Shown piece after piece: positions 55,094 through 64,000 of a stretch of 64,000 bases of DNA. The DNA comes from an uncultured Clostridia bacterium (GTDB taxonomy: Bacteria; Bacillota; Clostridia; Oscillospirales; Oscillospiraceae): assembly GCA_947649615.1 (NCBI GenBank), contig CANSSG010000011.1, positions 1 through 64,000 of the forward strand, in the 5' to 3' direction. A program made the position numbers and the translations under genes. How positions within the stretch are numbered: position 1 is the stretch's first letter; each line of letters begins with the position of its first letter. Below the pieces are notes generated by a model. That model worked only from the letters and a program-made list of their open reading frames with translations, was not told where the DNA came from and made no database searches.

Positions 55094-55164
55094 CTCCGCT
55101 AATTCTGCTTTTGTTGGGTGACAACTAAAGGCAAAAAGTTGTTTTGATACTTTTCGGAAAAGCG

Positions 55165-56286
55165 TTATACCTTGCTGCCCTTAGCGATGGACATGGGATA
55201 GTTGGCTGTCCCCATAAGCGTACAGGCTTCCTTTACCACCACGTCCTTGTCGGCAATCACATGGCGCAGCACTGCGTCGCGGCTGACGGCGGTGTCCTGC
55301 ATAAGGATGCAGTCCTTGACCTCCGCCCCCTTGGCCACGCTGACGCCCCGGAACAAAATGGAGTTCTCCACCGTCCCCTCGATGGTGCAGCCGTCTGCCA
55401 CCAGGCAGTTGCAGCACACCCCGGCGGGGTCCACATAAGTGGATGCGTCGTTGCGCTCCTTGGTGTGGATGGGCCGCCCGGCGGGGAATACCTCCCGGCG
55501 GATGGAGGGGTCCAGAAGTTCCAAAGAGCGGTCATAATACTCCTTCACGGTGCGAATCTGAGCGGCGTAGCCATCCCATACGTAGCCTTGGATGTGGAGG
55601 GAGGACGCCCGGGCTTGCAGCACCGCGCCCCGGAAACTGGTCAGGTCATGGCTCATGCACTCGTCCACCAGGTTCAGCAGCAACTCTTTGGACAAAACGT
55701 AAATCTCCAGGGAACGGTGGCAGCCGCTGCGGTCCCGCAGGGGGAACAGGGTTTCCTTCACCCGTCCGGCTTCGTCCAGGCGGAAGAAGGTCATGTTCTC
55801 ATTGGTATCCACGTTGCTGGTGCATACGGCGGTAATATCCGCGCCGGAAGCGATGTGGGCCTGATACACGTCCTGAAGGGGGATGTTGATGATCAGGTCG
55901 CTGTCCGCCAGCACCACATGCTTCTGGCGGATGCCTTCCAGATAGGAACGAACCCCGGCCAGCGCTTCCATCTTGCCCCGGTATTCCCGCAGTCCGCTGA
56001 TCATATTGTCATCGGCAAAAGCCGGCAGCAGGCGCAGCCCGCCGTGCTTGCGGCTCAAATCCCAGTCCTTGCCGGAACCCAGATGGTCCAAAAGGCTCTG
56101 GTAATTCCCCTGAAGCACGACGCCCACGTCGGTAATCCCGGCGTTGACCATGCTGCTGAGGATAAAGTCCACCAGGCGGTAGCGCCCGCCAAAGGGGACG
56201 GATGCGGGCATACGGGCTTCCGTCATCTCCCGCAGGCCGCTGCGCTTCTCATAGGAGAAGATAATGCCATGCAGTTTTCCTTTCAT
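55165..56286 (-). CDS. glgD: Glucose-1-phosphate adenylyltransferase regulatory subunit GlgD
   Basis: 373 residues from the ATG at 56286, after AGGAGGTG. It resembles GlgC but lacks the GGxGxRL nucleotide loop: its N-terminus is [20 protein letters not shown]. Retained parts are [22 protein letters not shown] and a left-handed beta-helix C-terminus ([18 protein letters not shown]). In Firmicutes GlgD modulates GlgC in a hetero-oligomer. The start overlaps the glgC stop by four bases. Confidence 0.93.
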   Translation of the reverse strand: MKGKLHGIIFSYEKRSGLREMTEARMPASVPFGGRYRLVDFILSSMVNAGITDVGVVLQGNYQSLLDHLGSGKDWDLSRKHGGLRLLPAFADDNMISGLREYRGKMEALAGVRSYLEGIRQKHVVLADSDLIINIPLQDVYQAHIASGADITAVCTSNVDTNENMTFFRLDEAGRVKETLFPLRDRSGCHRSLEIYVLSKELLLNLVDECMSHDLTSFRGAVLQARASSLHIQGYVWDGYAAQIRTVKEYYDRSLELLDPSIRREVFPAGRPIHTKERNDASTYVDPAGVCCNCLVADGCTIEGTVENSILFRGVSVAKGAEVKDCILMQDTAVSRDAVLRHVIADKDVVVKEACTLMGTANYPMSIAKGSKV

Positions 56287-57491
56287 CTGGACACCTCCTG
56301 ATGCTCGCTGTTGAGCATGGTTTTGGGTTTGACCACCTCGCCGGCGGCAATGGAGGAATTGGGTCCGAGTACGGTGATGCCCCATTCTTCGGGATCACAG
56401 CTCTCGGGGTCGCCGCCGACTACGGCGCCCGCTTCCACCTGGCAGTTCTCGCCCAAAATGGCGTAGCGCACCACGGCGCCGCGCTTGACGGTGACGCCGG
56501 GCATGAGCACGGAGTAATGCACCTCCGCGCCGTCCTCCACCCGCGCGCCGTGGGAGAGGACGGAGTTTTTCACCGTGCCGGTGATTTCGCAACCCTGGGT
56601 GACAACAGAGTGCTCCACCAGGGAGGTCTTGCCGATGTAGGCCGGCGGGTCGCTGGACAGGCGGGCGTAGATGGGCCAGCTATCCTCCAGCAGGTCCAGG
56701 TCGCCCCGGGAGAGCATGTCCATGTTGGCATCCCAAAGGCTTTCCAGCGTTCCCACGTCCTTCCAGTAACCGTCGAAACGGTAGGCAATCATCTTTTCCC
56801 CGGCAGCCAGGAAGTTGGGGATGATGTTCTTGCCGAAGTCGTTGCTGGAATTCGGGTCTGCTTCGTCTGCGATGAGGGCCTGGCGCAATTTCTGCCAGGT
56901 GAAAATGTAGATGCCCATGGAGGCCAGGTTGCTCTTGGGCTGCTTGGGCTTCTCCTGGAACTCCACAATATTGTTTTCCTCATCCACGGCCATGATGCCG
57001 AACCGGGACGCCTCGTCCCAAGGCACCTCAAGCACGGAGATGGTGCAGGCTGCGCCCGCCGCCTTGTGGGCTTCCAGCATCTTGTCATAATTCATCTTAT
57101 AGATGTGGTCGCCGGAGAGGATGACCACGTACTCCGGGTCATACATGTCCACGAAGCCGATGTTCTGATAAATGGCGTTGGCGGTGCCTTTGAACCAGGT
57201 ACCCTTGTCGCCCTCCCGCATGTAGGGGGGCAGGATGTGGACGCCGCCGTTGAGACGGTCCAGGTCCCAGGGCTGGCCGGAGCCAATGTAGCTGTTCAAC
57301 TCCAGGGGCTTATACTGGGTGAGCACACCCACGGTATCAATGCCGGAGTTGGTGCAGTTGGACAGGGGGAAGTCGATAATGCGGTATTTGCCTCCGAAGG
57401 GTACGGCGGGCTTTGCCACGTTGCTGGTCAGCACGTACAAGCGGCTGCCCTGCCCACCTGCCAGAAGCATTGCGATACACTCTTTTTTCAT
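56283..57491 (-). CDS. glgC: Glucose-1-phosphate adenylyltransferase GlgC
   Basis: 402 residues from the ATG at 57491 ([18 protein letters not shown]); an ATG five codons earlier (57506) also lies in frame. It makes ADP-glucose from ATP and glucose 1-phosphate, the committed step to glycogen. Motifs: [42 protein letters not shown] and the beta-helix C-terminus with repeated hexapeptides such as [18 protein letters not shown]. Forms an operon glgB-glgC-glgD. Confidence 0.96.
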   Translation of the reverse strand: MKKECIAMLLAGGQGSRLYVLTSNVAKPAVPFGGKYRIIDFPLSNCTNSGIDTVGVLTQYKPLELNSYIGSGQPWDLDRLNGGVHILPPYMREGDKGTWFKGTANAIYQNIGFVDMYDPEYVVILSGDHIYKMNYDKMLEAHKAAGAACTISVLEVPWDEASRFGIMAVDEENNIVEFQEKPKQPKSNLASMGIYIFTWQKLRQALIADEADPNSSNDFGKNIIPNFLAAGEKMIAYRFDGYWKDVGTLESLWDANMDMLSRGDLDLLEDSWPIYARLSSDPPAYIGKTSLVEHSVVTQGCEITGTVKNSVLSHGARVEDGAEVHYSVLMPGVTVKRGAVVRYAILGENCQVEAGAVVGGDPESCDPEEWGITVLGPNSSIAAGEVVKPKTMLNSEHQEVSR

Positions 57492-57518
57492 GTGCGCTTG
57501 ATCCATCCTCTCTCATTA

Positions 57519-59606
57519 TTATTCAGCCGCGCCGGAAGCCTTCTTCCGTGTGCGGGAGGGAGCTTTTTTCTCTGCGGCGGCAGTTTTTTTGACAGCGGTC
57601 TTCTTGGCGGCGGTTTTCCGGGCGGGGGCCTTTTTTACAGGCTCCTCCTCTGCGGCGGCGGTCTCCGCCTTGGGCTTTTTCGCCTGGGGCTTGGCCCGCA
57701 GCTTGCCCTGGCCGCGCAGGAACACCGCGCCGAAGGGCGGGATGCGGATCGAGACGGAGCTTTCCTGCCCGTGGGAGGGAATCCACGCCACCTTGCAGGG
57801 CTGTTCGTTCACCGCGCCGGTGCCGCCGTAGATTTTCGCGTCGGAGTTGAAAACTTCCACATATTCCTTCACCGGGGGACAGCCGAAGCGGTAGTCCTCA
57901 TAGGTGTTGGGATTGAAATTGATGGCGCATACCATCTCGTTGCCGGACTTGTCCCGGCGCAGAAACACCACCACGTTGTTCTGGTTGTCATCCGGCACCA
58001 GCCATTGGAAGCCCTCCCAACTGAAATCCACTTCCCACAACTCGGGGGATTCCTGGTAGAAGCGGTTGATGTCCTTGATATACTGGTGAAGCTGCCGGTT
58101 GCCCTCCATATTCAGGACGCCCCAGTCAAGCTGATCCTCGAAATGCCATTCCTGCTCCGTACCCAATTCTACGCCCATGAAACTCAGCTTCTTGCCCGGA
58201 TGGGCCATGGTGTAGCCGTAGAAGCCCCGGACGCCCGCCAGCTTTTGCCACTCGTCGCCGGGCATCTTGCCCTGAACGGAACCCTTCATGTGGACCACTT
58301 CGTCGTGGCTGAGGGGCAGGACGTAGTTCTCGGAGAAAGCATAAAACATGGAGAAGGTGATATCCTTATGGTTGCCCTGGCGGAACCAGGGGTCCATTTT
58401 CAAATAGTGGCACATGTCGTTCATCCAGCCCATGTTCCACTTCAGGTTGAAGCCCAAGCCGCCGATGCCGTTTGGCCCGGCCACGTCCGTGGGCTTTGTG
58501 ACCAGGGGCCATGCCGTGGATTCTTCCGCCACCATCAGCGCGTCGGGATTAATGTTGAACGCGGTCTTGTTCAACTCCTGTAGGAAAGCGATGGCTTCCA
58601 GGTTTTCCTTTCCGCCGTTGACGTTGGGAACCCACTCCCCATCCCGGCGGTCATAATCCAGGTACAGCATGGACGCCACCGCGTCCACACGGATGCCGTC
58701 GATGTGGTATTCCTTGAGCCAGAACGCGGCGGAGGAAAGCAGAAAACTCTTGACCTCCGGCCGGCCGTAGTCGAAGACCCGGGTACCCCAGGAAGCGTGT
58801 TCGCCCTTGCGTTTGTCAGCGTACTCATAGCAGGGAGAACCGTCAAATTCGTACAGGCCGTGGGCGTCCTTGCAGAAATGGGACGGCACCCAATCCAGGA
58901 TAATGCCGACACCCTGTTGGTGCATATAGTCCACGAAGAACATGAAGTCCTCCGGCGTACCGTACCGGGAGGTAGGGGCGTAATAGCCGGTGCATTGATA
59001 GCCCCAACTGGGGTCGTAGGGGTATTCGGTGATGGGCAGCAGCTCAATGAAATTGAAGCCTAGTTCCTTCACATAGGGAGCCAGTTCAAGGGCAAGGCTG
59101 CGGTAGTCGTAAAAATCCCCGTTTTCCCGCCGCCGCCAGGAGCCAAGGTGGACCTCGTAGATGTTCAGCGGGGCCTGATAGACGGGCTTGTTGCGGCGGC
59201 TGTCCTTCCAGGCGGCGTCGCCCCAGTGGTAGTTGTCAATGGAATAGAGTTTGCTGGCGTTGCTGGGGCGGGTCTCGGCGTGAAACGCATAGGGGTCGGC
59301 CTTTAGCCGCAACTCGCCGTCTGCGCCGGTAACGGCAAATTTATAAGCATCGTACACCTTTCCGCCGGGAACGAACCGCTCCCATATGCCGTCGGTGATT
59401 TTTTCCATCGGGTGCGCTTCCGGATTCCAGGAATTGAAATCACCCACCACGGAAACGGCTTTTGCCCGCGGCGCCCAGACGCGGTACATATAGCCGGAAG
59501 CTCCGTCGTGGGTGACCGCGTGTGCGCCCATGTATTCGTAGGCGCTGATGGCCGTACCCTCATGAAAGAGGTAGGTATTCAGTTGATCCGCTTCTCTATA
59601 GGGCAT
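57519..59606 (-). CDS. glgB: Glycogen branching enzyme with Lys/Ala-rich tail
   Basis: 695 residues from the ATG at 59606, after GGGAGGATC; the open frame before it lacks a ribosome site. GH13 enzyme that makes alpha-1,6 branches. CBM48-like N-terminus (YRVWAPRAKAVSVVGDFNSW), nucleophile in DGIRVDAVASMLYLDY, acid in ALMVAEESTAWP and PLSHDEVVHMKG. After the usual C-terminal beta domain (about residue 637) a tail of nearly 60 residues follows with repeats such as KKAPARKTAAKKTAVKKTAA, resembling histone H1. First gene of glgB-glgC-glgD. Confidence 0.95.
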   Translation of the reverse strand: MPYREADQLNTYLFHEGTAISAYEYMGAHAVTHDGASGYMYRVWAPRAKAVSVVGDFNSWNPEAHPMEKITDGIWERFVPGGKVYDAYKFAVTGADGELRLKADPYAFHAETRPSNASKLYSIDNYHWGDAAWKDSRRNKPVYQAPLNIYEVHLGSWRRRENGDFYDYRSLALELAPYVKELGFNFIELLPITEYPYDPSWGYQCTGYYAPTSRYGTPEDFMFFVDYMHQQGVGIILDWVPSHFCKDAHGLYEFDGSPCYEYADKRKGEHASWGTRVFDYGRPEVKSFLLSSAAFWLKEYHIDGIRVDAVASMLYLDYDRRDGEWVPNVNGGKENLEAIAFLQELNKTAFNINPDALMVAEESTAWPLVTKPTDVAGPNGIGGLGFNLKWNMGWMNDMCHYLKMDPWFRQGNHKDITFSMFYAFSENYVLPLSHDEVVHMKGSVQGKMPGDEWQKLAGVRGFYGYTMAHPGKKLSFMGVELGTEQEWHFEDQLDWGVLNMEGNRQLHQYIKDINRFYQESPELWEVDFSWEGFQWLVPDDNQNNVVVFLRRDKSGNEMVCAINFNPNTYEDYRFGCPPVKEYVEVFNSDAKIYGGTGAVNEQPCKVAWIPSHGQESSVSIRIPPFGAVFLRGQGKLRAKPQAKKPKAETAAAEEEPVKKAPARKTAAKKTAVKKTAAAEKKAPSRTRKKASGAAE

Positions 59607-59676
59607 AGTGATCCTCCCATGTAAATTACGATTGTAGAACCCGCTGGAATAAAACACCAGCAGTTGTATCGACTTT

Positions 59677-59706
59677 ATTATACTCCATCCCTCGACCTAC
59701 CGTCAA
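59677..59706 (-). promoter_or_regulatory. Promoter of glgB-glgC-glgD
   Basis: On the minus strand, TTGACG (59706-59701) and TATAAT (59682-59677), 18-base spacing, about 70 bases before glgB. The divergent stretch to 59939 has no gene. Confidence 0.8.
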
Positions 59707-59879
59707 GGCGGCAGGAACGACTTTTGTATGGTAAAAGCCACAAAAAAACTGGTCGAAACCAGTCTATTTTGCCCAAAACCACTTGCTCTGATCCGGGACA
59801 GTCTGTTTATTTTTTCCATAATTCGACCGATTCCTCCTGATTTCCGACATGCGGAAGGGGTAATTTTTACGGAAAGGTG

Positions 59880-59908
59880 TTTACTTTCGCAAAATAAAGT
59901 GATAAAAT
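59880..59908 (+). promoter_or_regulatory. Promoter of the YerC-like operon
   Basis: TTTACT (59880-59885) and TAAAAT (59903-59908), 17-base spacing, 31 bases before the ATG. Confidence 0.65.
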
Positions 59909-59939
59909 GGGGGCAACCAATCCAATGGAGGAAATACGG

Positions 59940-60275
59940 ATGGCAAGAATTAACAAAAAGGAGAAAAGCGACGGCCTGTATCAGGCAATCCTCACGCTGC
60001 GGACGGAGGAGGAGGTCTATGATTTTTTCCAAGACCTATGCACCGTGACGGAGCTGCGGGCTATGGAGCAGCGGTTTGAGGTGGCGGTTCTGCTTCAGCA
60101 GGGGATGATCTATAACGACATCCTGGAACGTACCGGCGCGTCCAGCGCGACAATCAGCCGGGTCAACCGCTCGCTGGCTTTCGGCCACGGCGGGTACCAG
60201 GCTTTTTTTGACCGCATGGCGGAGCAAAAACGGCTGGATGCCGAAGCCTGCACAGCCGGGGAGGGCAAGCCGTGA
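59940..60275 (+). CDS. YerC/YecD family TrpR-like regulator
   Basis: 111 residues from the ATG at 59940, with GGAGG upstream. The family is recognisable: EEEVYDFFQDLCTVTELRAMEQRFEVAVLL, then the helix-turn-helix YNDILERTGASSATISRVNRSL. Structurally related to the Trp repressor; it is unclear whether it senses tryptophan. The last codon overlaps the next gene's GTG, so it leads an operon of methyltransferase, dehydratase, lipoprotein and probably alr. Confidence 0.92.
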   Translation: MARINKKEKSDGLYQAILTLRTEEEVYDFFQDLCTVTELRAMEQRFEVAVLLQQGMIYNDILERTGASSATISRVNRSLAFGHGGYQAFFDRMAEQKRLDAEACTAGEGKP

Positions 60276-61024
60276 GCGCCTACGAAGCCCTTGCGGGGGC
60301 CTATGACGCGCTGACGGTTGACGTGAACTATGAGCGGCGGGCGGACTACGTGGAGAAGCTGTTTAAGCGGAGCCAGATCCCGGTCCATACGGTGCTGGAC
60401 CTTGCCTGCGGCACAGGGGAGCTGACGGCAATTCTGACAGAGCGGGGCTATGAACTGATTGCGGTGGACGGCAGTCCCGACATGCTGGCCCGGGCCAGGG
60501 AAAAAGCGGCGGGGCTGTCCGGCGAACCGCCGGTGTTCCTGAATCAGGAAATGCCCGCCCTGGACCTCTATGGCACGGTAGACGCGGCGGTCTGCTGCCT
60601 GGACAGCCTGAACTACCTGACCAGCCCGAAGGAGGTGCAGGCCACCCTCCAGCGGCTGCATCTGTTTATTTCCCCCGGGGGGCTGCTGGCGTTCGACGTC
60701 AACAGCGTGGAGAAATTTGTCTCCCTGGACGGGCAGGTGTTTTTGGATGAGACCGAGGATGTTTACTGCGTCTGGCGGACGGAATATGAGAAACGGAGCA
60801 GGCTGTGCCGCTATTGGGTGGATCTGTTTACCCGCCGCCCTGACGGAACGTGGGCCAGAAGCGGGGAGGAGCATGTGCAGCGGGCGTATGCCGTGGAGGA
60901 CCTGCGGGTGTGGCTGATGGAGGCCGGGTTTACCCATGTGCGGACCTACGGCGACTGCCGGATGTCCGCCCCGCGGCCGGGCGAGCAGAGGATCTTTTTC
61001 TCGGCAGTGCGGGGGAAGCGATAA
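60272..61024 (+). CDS. SAM-dependent methyltransferase
   Basis: 250 residues, GTG start overlapping the regulator's stop. Class I fold: ALAGAYDALTVDVNYE, the SAM loop VLDLACGTGELTAIL, then IAVDGSPDMLARARE and CCLDSLNYL. Substrate unknown. Such genes often follow yerC in Clostridia. Confidence 0.9.
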   Translation: MSAYEALAGAYDALTVDVNYERRADYVEKLFKRSQIPVHTVLDLACGTGELTAILTERGYELIAVDGSPDMLARAREKAAGLSGEPPVFLNQEMPALDLYGTVDAAVCCLDSLNYLTSPKEVQATLQRLHLFISPGGLLAFDVNSVEKFVSLDGQVFLDETEDVYCVWRTEYEKRSRLCRYWVDLFTRRPDGTWARSGEEHVQRAYAVEDLRVWLMEAGFTHVRTYGDCRMSAPRPGEQRIFFSAVRGKR

Positions 61025-61026
61025 AG

Positions 61027-61875
61027 ATGCAGCGGATTACCAAAGAATACGTGGCGGCCCATCTGCCGGCGAGAGATGAAAACGGCCATAAGGGCGCCTT
61101 TGGAAAGGTGTATGTGTTGGGAGGCTGCACCGGTTATACCGGCGCGCCGGTATATGCGGGGGAGGCTGCGGTCCGCAGCGGCAGCGGCCTGGTGTATGTG
61201 GGGGTCCCGGGGGAGATTTACCCCATAATCGCCTGCCGCTGCGAGGCGGCTATGGCCCAGCCCTGGCCGGCCTATGGGGAGCTTTTGGCAAGGATGCAGG
61301 ACTGTGACGCGGTCCTGATCGGGCCGGGGCTTGGCCGGGGGGAGGAAGCCGGGGCGATGGTGCTGGCCCTGCTCCGGGACCTGACGGTCCCTGTGGTTTT
61401 GGACGCGGACGGCATAAACGCCGTTTCCACGCATATGGATGTATTGAATCACCGGCGGGGCGTCACGGTGCTGACACCCCATGAGGGCGAGTTCGCCCGA
61501 TTGGACCCGGCGTTCGTCCCCGGCGGGGACGGCCTTTGCCGGGAACGGGCGGCGGCGGACTTTGCCGGCCGTTACCCCTGCGTCCTGGCCCTCAAAGGAC
61601 CCGGCACCATCGTTGCAGCCCCCGGCAGGGAACCGCTGAGGAATACCACTGGCGGCTCCGGGCTGGCGAAGGGCGGCAGCGGCGACGTGCTGGCGGGCAT
61701 GATCCTCTCTCTGCTGGGGCAGGGTGCGTCTCCGGGAGACGCCGCCGCCTGCGCCGTGTGGCTCCATGGCCGCGCGGGCGATCTGGCGGAGAAGGAACTT
61801 ACCGCCTACGCCATGACGCCGTGGGATTTGCTGGGACGGCTCCCCGCCGCGTTCAAAGACTTGGAGGAACCATAA
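61027..61875 (+). CDS. nnrD: ADP/ATP-dependent NAD(P)H-hydrate dehydratase
   Basis: 282 residues from the ATG at 61027, two bases after the methyltransferase stop. It repairs hydrated NAD(P)H. Motifs: GAFGKVYVLGGCTGYTGAPV, DAVLIGPGLGRGEEAG, VVLDADGINAVS, LTPHEGEFARL and the C-terminal AKGGSGDVLAGMILSLLGQG with the catalytic aspartate. Lacks the fused epimerase NnrE domain. Confidence 0.93.
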   Translation: MQRITKEYVAAHLPARDENGHKGAFGKVYVLGGCTGYTGAPVYAGEAAVRSGSGLVYVGVPGEIYPIIACRCEAAMAQPWPAYGELLARMQDCDAVLIGPGLGRGEEAGAMVLALLRDLTVPVVLDADGINAVSTHMDVLNHRRGVTVLTPHEGEFARLDPAFVPGGDGLCRERAAADFAGRYPCVLALKGPGTIVAAPGREPLRNTTGGSGLAKGGSGDVLAGMILSLLGQGASPGDAAACAVWLHGRAGDLAEKELTAYAMTPWDLLGRLPAAFKDLEEP

Positions 61876-61891
61876 AAAGGAGGAATTCCCC

Positions 61892-62665
61892 GTGCGAAAA
61901 GCCCTGCTTTTTGCACCAATGCTGATGCTCCTGCTCACCGCCTGCGGCGGCGGGGGGGAGAAAGTAGACCCGGCGGTGGAACTGCAAGCCCAATACGCCG
62001 CCCTGTCTGCCGCCACCATGGAAGCGGACGTCATCTGCCATTATGACGGCGAGACCCGGACCTACACCCTTCTGTGCGCCTACACCCCGGCGGAAAGCAC
62101 GGTCACTGTGCTGGCTCCCGCCAACCTATCCGGCATCTCCGCCACCGTGGCGGACGGGAAGCTGCACCTGAGCTATGAGGACGTGTCCCTGGATGCGGGG
62201 GGCTACTCGGCGGCGGCCATCAGCCCGGTGGCGGCGCTGCCCAGGCTGATGGCGGCGGCGGGAGGCGGCTACCTCACCGAGCAGAGCGAGGAGGACGTGA
62301 ACCAGCGGCCCTGCCTGCGGCTGAGTTGCGACCTGCCGGATGATGAGACCACCGTGTATACCACCTGGTTTGATAAAGAGACCCTGCTGCCTCTGCGCAG
62401 CGAAGTCACTTCCAGCGGGGAAATGGTCTTTGAGGTTGCATGGAACCGCTTCGAGGTTACCAGCCAGTCCGCCCCCGAAGATGGCGGGACATCCCAGGGA
62501 GACGGGACGCCCCAGGACGGCGCGGTCCCGGAGGACGGCCAGACGGAGCCGCCTGCCCAGCAGGAGCCTGCCCCTGGCATGGAGACCGGAGACCAGCCGC
62601 AGCCCGCCCAGGACGCTTGGACGGAAGCCGAAGAAGCCGCCGCCTACGCCAACGCGGAGGAATAG
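61892..62665 (+). CDS. Lipoprotein with acidic, Pro/Gln-rich tail
   Basis: 257 residues, GTG start after AAAAAGGAGG. Signal peptide with lipobox LLTAC, so anchored outside. The mature part resembles LolA/outer-membrane lipoprotein carrier type beta-sheets (VICHYDGETRTYTLLCAY, CLRLSCDLPDDETTVYTTW), and the last 75 residues are low-complexity: GTSQGDGTPQDGAVPEDG and QEPAPGMETGDQPQPAQD. A cell-surface role is likely but undefined. Confidence 0.8.
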   Translation: MRKALLFAPMLMLLLTACGGGGEKVDPAVELQAQYAALSAATMEADVICHYDGETRTYTLLCAYTPAESTVTVLAPANLSGISATVADGKLHLSYEDVSLDAGGYSAAAISPVAALPRLMAAAGGGYLTEQSEEDVNQRPCLRLSCDLPDDETTVYTTWFDKETLLPLRSEVTSSGEMVFEVAWNRFEVTSQSAPEDGGTSQGDGTPQDGAVPEDGQTEPPAQQEPAPGMETGDQPQPAQDAWTEAEEAAAYANAEE

Positions 62666-62699
62666 GGAAGCATCCCACACGAAAGAAGATGGTACGGAT

Positions 62700-63878
62700 A
62701 TGGACAGCACATTGAAACGGACCTGGGCGGAAATTGACCTGGATGCGCTGGCCCACAATTACCAGGTGTTGCAGGGCCGGATGGGGTCCGGCTCCCGGTT
62801 CCTGGGCGTGGTGAAAGCCGACGCCTATGGCCATGGCGCGGTGGAAGTTTCCCGGACGTTGGAAAACCTGGGAGCGGGGTATTTGGCGGTGTCCAACCTG
62901 GACGAAGCCTTGGAGCTGCGCCACGGCGGCATCGGGCTGCCTGTTTTGCAGCTTGGGGTCACCCCTGCGGACCAGACGGCTTTGGCGCTGTCCTGCCGGG
63001 TGGCCCAGGCGGTGTGGAGCGAATCCGCCGCCCAGGCCTTTTCGGCGGAAGCCCGGAAGGCGGGCAGGAAATTGAAAGTACATATTAAATTGGATACCGG
63101 TATGTCCCGGCTGGGGTTTCCCTGCGGCGAGGACGGCTTTGAACGCTCTTTGGACGCCATATGCCGCGTCTGCGCCCTTCCGGGTCTCGAAGCGGAAGGG
63201 GTGTTTACCCACTTTGCCGTCTCCGACGAGGATTCCGAGGCCGGCCGGGCGTATACAGAACTTCAGTACAGGCGCTTTGCCGGCATGCTGGACGCGCTGG
63301 CCCGCCGGGGCGTTCGCTTCGCCATCCGGCACTGCGCCAACAGCGGCGCGGCGGTAAGCTACCCGCAATATGCCTGCGACATGTTCCGGCCCGGCATCAT
63401 CAGCTACGGCATCGGCCATCAGGCAGATCTGCTGGGCCTGCGCCCGGTAATGACGCTGAAAACCATCATCGGGGCCGTCCGCGAACTGCCGCCGGATACG
63501 GCGGTCAGTTATGGATGCACCTACCGCACCAACCGGCCCAGCAGGGTGGGGGTGCTGCCAATCGGCTACGCCGACGGGCTGCACCGGGTCCTGTCCAACC
63601 GCTGGCAGGTCTGGACGCCCCACGGCGCTGCGCCCATTATCGGGCGTATTTGCATGGATATGTGCATGTGCGACCTGACGGACCTCCCCGGCGCCGCCGA
63701 AGGCAGCGAGGTGGAAGTTTACGGACCCCACAACTCCGTCAATGCCGCCGCCGCCCTGGCGGGGACGATTTCCTATGAGCTGACCTGCGCCGTCAGCAAG
63801 CGGGTCCCGCGCATATACTACCGGGACGGGGAGGAGATCGGGAGGGAGCTGCTGCTAAGAGGGCAGTCTTCCCTCTAG
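62700..63878 (+). CDS. alr: Alanine racemase
   Basis: 392 residues from the ATG at 62700. PLP enzyme that makes D-alanine for the cell wall. The PLP lysine is in VVKADAYGHGAVEVSR near residue 41, and the catalytic tyrosine region is in VLPIGYADGLHRVLS and ARVCMDM-like GRICMDMCMCDL. It follows the lipoprotein gene by 34 bases, with a weak ribosome site, and is closed by a terminator. Confidence 0.96.
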   Translation: MDSTLKRTWAEIDLDALAHNYQVLQGRMGSGSRFLGVVKADAYGHGAVEVSRTLENLGAGYLAVSNLDEALELRHGGIGLPVLQLGVTPADQTALALSCRVAQAVWSESAAQAFSAEARKAGRKLKVHIKLDTGMSRLGFPCGEDGFERSLDAICRVCALPGLEAEGVFTHFAVSDEDSEAGRAYTELQYRRFAGMLDALARRGVRFAIRHCANSGAAVSYPQYACDMFRPGIISYGIGHQADLLGLRPVMTLKTIIGAVRELPPDTAVSYGCTYRTNRPSRVGVLPIGYADGLHRVLSNRWQVWTPHGAAPIIGRICMDMCMCDLTDLPGAAEGSEVEVYGPHNSVNAAAALAGTISYELTCAVSKRVPRIYYRDGEEIGRELLLRGQSSL

Positions 63879-63896
63879 CTTATGTCTAAAAAGAGA

Positions 63897-63946
63897 AACC
63901 GCCCACGTTCTGCCAGCCGTTTCCGGCAGAACGCGGGCGGTTTTTT
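63897..63946 (+). terminator. alr terminator
   Basis: AACCGCCCACGTTCTGCC pairs with GGCAGAACGCGGGCGGTT (one A/C mismatch), followed by T6. Confidence 0.92.
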
Positions 63947-63961
63947 CATGGAAAGGGATGG

Positions 63962-64000
63962 TTATCCCTTATATCCGTTGGGGTTCGTAGACTGCCACTT
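63962..64000 (-). CDS. galE: C-terminal end of a probable UDP-glucose 4-epimerase (partial)
   Basis: The last 12 codons read KWQSTNPNGYKG before a stop. RWQSxNPNGY is the usual ending of GalE in Firmicutes, where GalE interconverts UDP-glucose and UDP-galactose. The rest lies beyond the window. Convergent with alr. Short evidence, hence moderate confidence. Confidence 0.6.
   Translation of the reverse strand, partial: KWQSTNPNGYKG

Noticed and set aside
56301-58583. 760-codon plus-strand open frame across glgC and glgB
   Set aside because: Runs antisense through two certain genes and shows only His/Val/Gly-rich shadow composition.

Overview
The window looks like a chromosomal segment of a low-redundancy, fairly GC-rich Gram-positive anaerobe of class Clostridia, most likely an Oscillospirales/Oscillospiraceae-type gut bacterium. 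Supporting signs are the dxs-tlyA-nadK-argR-recN gene order, the rpsL-rpsG-fusA-tuf cluster led by an L7Ae-like protein, the split GlgC/GlgD pyrophosphorylase, Firmicutes small families (DUF4317, TIGR01440, DUF2812 with PadR, TfoX_C), strong Shine-Dalgarno sites and frequent TTG/GTG starts. This placement is inference from gene content.

1-12.7 kb: the window opens inside a structured non-coding RNA that ends in an intrinsic terminator near 410. Its position, followed by a four-helix membrane protein resembling OapA and then dxs, tlyA, argR and recN, is the arrangement described for OLE (ornate, large, extremophilic) RNA, so I call it the 3' part of an OLE RNA. A lipoprotein with a solute-binding domain is wedged between the RNA and oapA. 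Small metabolic genes (GNAT, nucleoside phosphorylase, CAT-like acyltransferase) interrupt the dxs-tlyA stretch. An M28-type peptidase homologue that has lost most of its catalytic residues follows recN.

12.7-24 kb: a transposase relic abuts the rpsU promoter; then come a PadR/DUF2812 operon, a flavodoxin-like protein, a minus-strand group (nucleotidyltransferase-like, TIGR01440, MATE), an orphan chemoreceptor, a Xaa-Pro aminopeptidase and a three-gene ABC-2 exporter with a long leader.

24-32 kb: the str operon (L7Ae-like, rpsL, rpsG, fusA, tuf) has its own promoter. The rpsL-rpsG gap is about 270 bases and folds into several hairpins. A two-component system follows.

32-45 kb: a serine recombinase with an apparent ATT start lies upstream of a Wzx/Wzy-type exopolysaccharide locus: initiating sugar transferase, metallophosphoesterase, two Wzz-like proteins (the second frameshifted at a T7 tract and carrying a degenerate GGDEF-like domain), a polymerase, an Alg14/Alg13-type pair, three glycosyltransferases and a flippase.

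45-60 kb (minus strand): cation exchanger, DUF4317, two very small conserved-looking proteins, aldo/keto reductase, cytidylate-kinase-like protein, and a glycogen locus (glgB-glgC-glgD ... glgA-glgP) interrupted by a low-GC two-gene insert. GlgB carries a histone-H1-like Lys/Ala tail.

60-64 kb (plus strand): YerC/TrpR-like regulator, methyltransferase, NAD(P)HX dehydratase, lipoprotein, alanine racemase, and at the edge the last 12 codons of a probable galE.
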